Source: Rotaria macrura
Taxonomy: Eukaryota > Rotifera > Eurotatoria > Philodinida > Philodinidae
Assembly: GCA_900239685.1 (NCBI GenBank)
Contig: OENT01000672.1
Location: 1 to 64,000 of the forward strand
DNA length: 64,000 nt
Direction of reading: 5' to 3'
Shown: positions 59,290 through 64,000 of the stretch, in pieces
How the letters are laid out: every line of letters starts with the position of its first letter
Numbering within the stretch: position 1 is the stretch's first letter
Translations under genes and position numbers: made by a program
The notes under the pieces: model-generated
Database searches by the model: none
Seen by the model: the letters and a program-made list of their open reading frames with translations, nothing else
Told to the model about the DNA's origin: nothing

Positions 59290-61219
59290 TCAACCAAGGC
59301 ATGCTGCTTGAGTAGCGTAGAATTCGTCGAAACTAGCACAAAAACGCTCTGCAAGAAGAAGAAGACAAGCAGTAATGTAATATGATTTAAAATATTCAAA
59401 CCATGAAAAAAAGAAATGTATTTTATTCTCGAAACAGTTATAATATAGCATTGAGATTCTCTTAATTCTCTCCACGAACGAAAAACGAAGTCCTTTAATA
59501 TACTTTGACGTGTGTTATTAAAATATGTCAATAAATAGCAATAAAACAGTGAGAAAAAAACAACAAAAAAATGAAATACTCATTAACGTGAATAATATTG
59601 CATGAAAACCATTCGTTTGAGAGAGTTATTGCATCCAATACGAATGTAAGTACGATAGAGAGTGGTAATATGTTTTATTGTGAAACATTAACATTTTTTT
59701 CTCATGTGATTGATCGGTTACGGTTAGTAAAATATGTTAGAATTTGTTTAAATAGATTTTTATGAATGTGAGAGTCATGGGGGAAAGTATTGGAGTAGTC
59801 ACACACACACACACACACACACAAACATGAACGAATATTAAGAGAAAAAAAATGAAAAAAAAACGAAACCGGTGATGTGTGTGTATAAATGCATGGTACT
59901 AGTGATGTTGAAGTGTTGGTACTGATGCGACTTTAGCCGCATGCTGCCCAATTGGAATTCATTAGATCTTCATAGGAGTTACAGTAGGTCTTGAAACGTT
60001 CTACAAAAACATATATGGATAGATGTTATGTTGTTTAGTATTCGCAAATTGATTATATTATGATTAAATTATGAAAAGTTTCAATCACACAACACATTAT
60101 TGTTATTTAGTTTATTAGTTATAAATTAATTAGACTCGCCATTCAGATATTTTCTTCTCATACATAGCAGAAGTGCTTCTGATTACCCTTAAAATTTGCA
60201 TGCAGAATTCTTTATTCAGAGTCATGCGTTTAACGAAACAGTGCAAAAGTGGCCGTGTCATGATTAGTCAATGAGTGTCATAATAGCAATATGAGTCAAA
60301 ATATTCGTGCATAAAACAAGCAAAACAACATATTGACATTGTGCATGTTATCCCCATCATGTTTCAGTTTACTCGTTAGATGAGATAAATTATGTTATAA
60401 TTCAAAAGCTCTGCATTCGAATGTGCAATTAAGCAATAAATAATAGAAAACAAAAACAATAAGGTGAATCATTAATAAATTAAAAGGATATAAAGTGTTC
60501 ATTTCAAATAATGATGTAATTTCATGCAGAAATTATATGAAGAAAAACTGTTCAGTTGCCATTAGCACTGCGACGACAAAGGGCTCCACGCAAAACATCT
60601 TGAATACTACAATAGGTGAAGCGTTCTAAATAATAGAGGGAGTTGATTAATATGTGTTAGTGTGTTAGTGAACAAGCAACAGTGCATTCTATTCGAAATA
60701 TCCAATAAATTATATATATAAACATATATACGAGAAGAAGAGAATCTCCATCGAAGCAAACAGTTATCGTAATAAAATAAAATAAAATACATGAAAACAC
60801 CTAATGCTTACTTTTAACTTCTTCCAAACGATTAGAATCTGGATCAGATAAGGATCGAACATATTCACGAATCTGTAACAAAAATAAATTTGAAGTCATT
60901 TTTCTTTTTTCGTTCGAAGAAAGAAAGCGAAATGTATGCTTTTGTTTACCAATTCATGCTTTAAAACATCTTGTTGTTTTCGTCTTGCACTACGCTGCTC
61001 AGCATTCGATGTCAATAGAAAACGACGCAATTTGTTTAAATCATAAACTCGTTGTTGTCCTTGTACATCAGAACTATCGTCGTCATTATCACGCAGATCC
61101 AGATCAGCTCGATGAAGATTATTCGATGGACTTGCCAGAGATAATTGCATAATTGACATAAGAACAATAAGGATTATAACAAAATCAATTCGTGTATGTA
61201 AAATGGAAATTTTCATCAT
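59290..61219 (-). CDS. Secreted peptide (neuropeptide-like) precursor with three alternative terminal exons
   Basis: Common exons 60950-61219 and 60812-60872, then one of 60552-60625, 59933-60000 or 59290-59348, giving 134, 132 or 129 aa. The N-terminal segment is a signal peptide (IILIVLMSIMQLSLASPS). The propeptide has basic sites (KLRRF, SARRKQ) and IREYVRSLSDPDSNRLEEVK. The shared donor is phase 1. All three acceptors start AA-CG or AG-CG, so each splice rebuilds Lys-Lys-Arg before Phe. Predicted released peptides are FTYCSIQDVLRGALC (then RR), FKTYCNSYEDLMNSNWAAC plus Gly (amide donor), and FCASFDEFYATQAACL plus Gly. Each has two Cys and an acidic/aromatic centre, so the exons look like tandem duplicates. 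Each carries its own stop, so use must be mutually exclusive. I do not recognise the peptide family. The gene is tail-to-tail with the SLC6 gene. Confidence 0.78.
59800..59823. repeat. (CA)n microsatellite in the peptide gene
   Basis: CA dinucleotides lying between two alternative terminal exons (59348 and 59933). An intronic CA run can affect exon choice through hnRNP L-type proteins (known elsewhere). The role here is speculative. Confidence 0.8.
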
Positions 61220-61483
61220 CTTGAACTTTTGTTTAGTTTAGTGAAAAATACGTAGGATAAAAGAAATGATTCAGAAGGATCGAATCGATGTGTTGAAATG
61301 AATCTAAAACAAGTTTTACATAAATATATATATTTCTCTCGTGTACACTTGACAACGATGAAACAATTCTGCACCATATTAAATCAGTAAAAAAAACATA
61401 CCGAAACGTTGATGAGAAAGAAGAAATAAAAGTTTTGCAACACTTACTCAGACAGGTAGAGTAGAATTGACTATTACTGTATT

Positions 61484-61519
<36 letters not shown>

Positions 61520-62191
61520 TCTGTTTATGTACACTGGTAGTTTTTTTTCGAGAAAGAGAGAGAGGGATAGAGAGAGAAACGACAAGAAGAAGAAAGAAAA
61601 AGAAAAAAAATAATAGAGAAAGAGAACTATGACAGAAAAACAAATATACACATTTTTTTCTCTTGTTCATTGAAGCTTGTACCTATTATTTCCATTATGA
61701 AGAGACAAACAAAGCAACATTAATGACATCAGCCTACGCACATTATTGACATACAGTATTATTAAAAAACATGTGGCATATATGCGTAGAGAATGGGGGG
61801 GGGGGGGAGTTCTGATAATTTTAAGTTGACTATAGAGCTTTTATTAACATAAGTTTATTTAATAGATTAAATAATATTTTATATCAACAAGAATAACACA
61901 TTCCTTATTAAAAATGATTGATAAATTTTTATAGGCAATGGTTCAGTCGATTCATCATTTTAGCTCTCTCAATTTTAACCTCGCATATTTATTCCAACTT
62001 TTTGTTATGAATATAGTTGACTTTGCAATTCATGTAGATCTTCTCGCCTATTTCATCATTAATAATACTTCATAAAGAGTAAAGAATATCGTGTACATGA
62101 CATTGAAATTTATATTGTACAATATTAATATGATGTTTATTGACATTTGTTTTGTTGAGTAGAGCTATGAGAAGTATTCTGTGTTCTTTAC
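61220..62191. other. Intergenic region upstream of the peptide gene
   Basis: Contains a TA microsatellite (61489-61517), a purine-rich stretch (61550-61630) and a 13-base G-tract at about 61796-61808. No coding potential beyond low-complexity frames. Confidence 0.5.
61489..61517. repeat. (TA)n microsatellite upstream of the peptide gene
   Basis: Alternating A/T run 270 bp upstream of the peptide-precursor start codon. Confidence 0.8.
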
Positions 62192-62934
62192 TTAAATATA
62201 TTTTAATTTGTCTTTTATCATGTCTTGCATGTTTTGAATTATTCTAGAAAAATCATTTTCGCTATTATGATTTGTAAAATTTGTTGTAATTAAATGTGAT
62301 ACACCGTTTTGACCAATGATAGCTGGAATCGAAAGAAAAAGATCTGTTTTAACATCATAATAACCTTTAATATTAACAGTAACTGTATGAATTTCACGTT
62401 TATTTCTAAGTATGCATTCAACAAGTTCACTCGATGCCATTGCTATTGACCAAACTTCTGTGCCTGTTAGATAAAAATGAATCATATGATTATTCAAAAC
62501 GAAAAAAAACACCTAGAAACCTTTTATTTTTCTAATCTCATCTTGTCTTTCATTAACATTCATATGAAGTTGATGCCAATTTTCTTTGTCGTATGATTTT
62601 CCTATTGAAGGATTTTCCGAAAGTAAATGAATACCACCAACAGTAATAGAATTCCATAGTGGAAGATTATCATGTCCATGTCCACCAATCATTATACCAG
62701 TGATACTGGCTGGTGATATGTCTAATTTTTCACTTATCAATAATCTATTTGATAAAGAAAATTTTCATAATGAAAGAAATAGAAACGCAATAAAGATTTT
62801 GAACCTGAAATGAGCTGAATCAATCATTGTCCCTGGTGCTATGATACGATACGATGGTAGCATACTGTTAGCAGCACACAATTGTGTCATTACTTCAAAT
62901 GGTTGTATTGCAATAATCATAACACAATCAGATG
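62192..62934 (-). CDS. Lactate/malate dehydrogenase-like protein, C-terminal part only
   Basis: Exons in transcript order: 62805-62934, 62521-62744, 62192-62463. The first starts at an acceptor (CTTAAG, phase 1 entry), so upstream exons are needed, but none encoding the Rossmann GxGxxG half is visible to 64000. Family features are DSAHFR (Asp168/Arg171 equivalents), GGHGHDNLPLWN (catalytic His kept where LDH has GEHGDSSVPVW), VGGIHL, KIKGTEVWSIAM and IKGYYDVKTDLFLSIPAIIG. The donor at 62520 (AAAG/GTTTCT) avoids an in-frame TAG. The usual SNPVD segment reads AIQPFEV, losing the conserved Asn, and the Asp after the catalytic His is replaced. It may be a divergent paralogue or a decaying fragment. 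Confidence 0.7.
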
Positions 62935-64000
62935 CTTAAGAAATAGATAAGAATTTTGAACTATTTTATTCTTGTGTAAAAATGACGAGACTTTTTTCCT
63001 ATGGATAACCACTGACTGAAGAAGTATAGGTAAAGATCTTAGGTTCAATTCCATATCTATTTTCCAATCAGTGTTGACTATACAGTTTAATCAAGTTTCA
63101 AATGCATTGGAAGATCTAAGTGTTATTGCTTATCTTCTCCTCATTTACGTGCATAGCTCCTATACACATCTTAGTTTCTTGCGTATATCATTCATGGACT
63201 TGTCTACATCAGATGATATTCAACGTACACGTTCATGTTATCGCCAATTTCGACATTAGCCCTTAAATTTAGTGCTATATCCATGTTAAGCAAATAGCGA
63301 TGTGAAAGATATTCATCGGTATTATCTGAGTGTTTATTGATGTTAAAACGTAATGACTTATACGCCAATTTTACCTACTGACTGTATTTTGCTTTTCATG
63401 TTTGTTTTCTTTCGCATAAGTTATGGTATCAATTAAAAATATGCATCATTTCTTTTGATGTATATATTCTAACTTAAGAAGAAATTTTATCTTCAACTAT
63501 ACATATTTATAATATTTAGTTTACTTTAAGAAAGAACATGTTAAAGTGAAACACCAGTCTTCTATTTCGAAGTGTTTACAATAGTATGAACTAACTGTGC
63601 GCATGCATGAATTGTATTACAAGTCATGCTTTTCTTTTATATTATTTTAATAAATACATTCAAAATTAAATAAATATGATCTATATTTTTACAGCTAGCT
63701 TGACTTTAATGTCAGATTTATTTTAGTTTAATATAACACGTCGTAGATTAGTACTTGTATTTCTTCGCTTTCTCTTAAATATTAAAAAAAATATAGGATA
63801 TTCGATTAATTGACAAATTGTTGATTAATACGAATGTGAAGAAAACCACATAAGGAAAATATTTCTTTCAATTTATTCGTATAGAAAGAAGAAGCACCAG
63901 AAAGTTATCGACTAGGTATCACAAATATTGGAATGACTACGCTTTTTCAAGCTCATGTCCTTCGTATTTCAAAATGATTCATGTGCCAGTATACTATACG
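62935..64000. other. Right-end region with no certain gene
   Basis: AT-rich. Expected to hold the LDH-like gene's 5' exons if it is intact, but I could not find them. One possible plus-strand exon near the end is listed separately. Confidence 0.45.
63885..63977 (+). CDS. Possible terminal exon of an unrecognised plus-strand gene
   Basis: After a TTCGTATAG acceptor the frame reads 30 residues of natural composition (KEEAPESYRLGITNIGMTTL, then FQAHVLRISK) to TGA. No preceding exon was identified. Low confidence. Confidence 0.25.
   Translation, partial: KEEAPESYRLGITNIGMTTLFQAHVLRISK

Overview
The window looks like nuclear DNA of a small-genome invertebrate, most likely a bdelloid or other rotifer. 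This is inference: the DNA is AT-rich, coding exons are short and separated by about 50-70 bp GT-AG introns, genes sit close together on both strands, and the proteins are metazoan (FCHO, PACS, Musashi, ORMDL, SLC6, ATRIP). There are no operons or bacterial signals. All exon boundaries were read by eye from splice consensus, reading frame and protein-family similarity. In most genes the exon lengths add up to a whole number of codons.

Layout, left to right. 458-934 (+): 3' end of an unrecognised gene. 1331-9266 (-): FCHO-type endocytic F-BAR/mu-homology protein, 16 exons. 9534-16590 (+): PACS sorting protein, starting 267 bp from FCHO and divergent from it. Its 2.6 kb intron holds an antisense two-exon membrane-anchored metzincin protease (13766-16245). 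18378-20236 (+): lysosomal-type histidine acid phosphatase with a frame break near its C-terminus. 23659-35272 (-): Musashi RNA-binding protein with two possible alternative first exons. Two intronless two-TM protein genes (30091-30489 and 31410-31898) lie on the opposite strand in one of its introns. 39843-40526 (+): secreted Ly6-like protein with an extra Cys module and an Arg/Asn tail. 42446-43070 (+): ORMDL. 47755-48777 (+): divergent D-type cyclin. 51211-55224 (-): ATRIP-like DNA damage checkpoint protein, carrying a 697 bp hAT-type MITE in its large intron. 55828-59106 (+): SLC6 neurotransmitter/amino acid symporter. 59290-61219 (-): secreted peptide precursor with three alternative terminal exons. 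62192-62934 (-): 5'-incomplete lactate/malate dehydrogenase-like gene. A possible plus-strand terminal exon lies at 63885-63977.

The genes do not form one pathway. FCHO (clathrin pit nucleation) and PACS (clathrin-adaptor cargo sorting) are both membrane-traffic genes and share a short divergent promoter region. Repeats include the hAT MITE, two inverted-repeat (foldback) elements near 45.8-46.6 kb and 49.2-50.2 kb associated with long C/G tracts, and several microsatellites.

The most interesting item is the peptide-precursor gene at 59.3-61.2 kb. One signal-peptide/propeptide body can splice to any of three homologous terminal exons. Each splice recreates a Lys-Lys-Arg cleavage site followed by a different two-cysteine peptide. 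The logic resembles the vertebrate calcitonin/CGRP gene, but I do not recognise the peptides.
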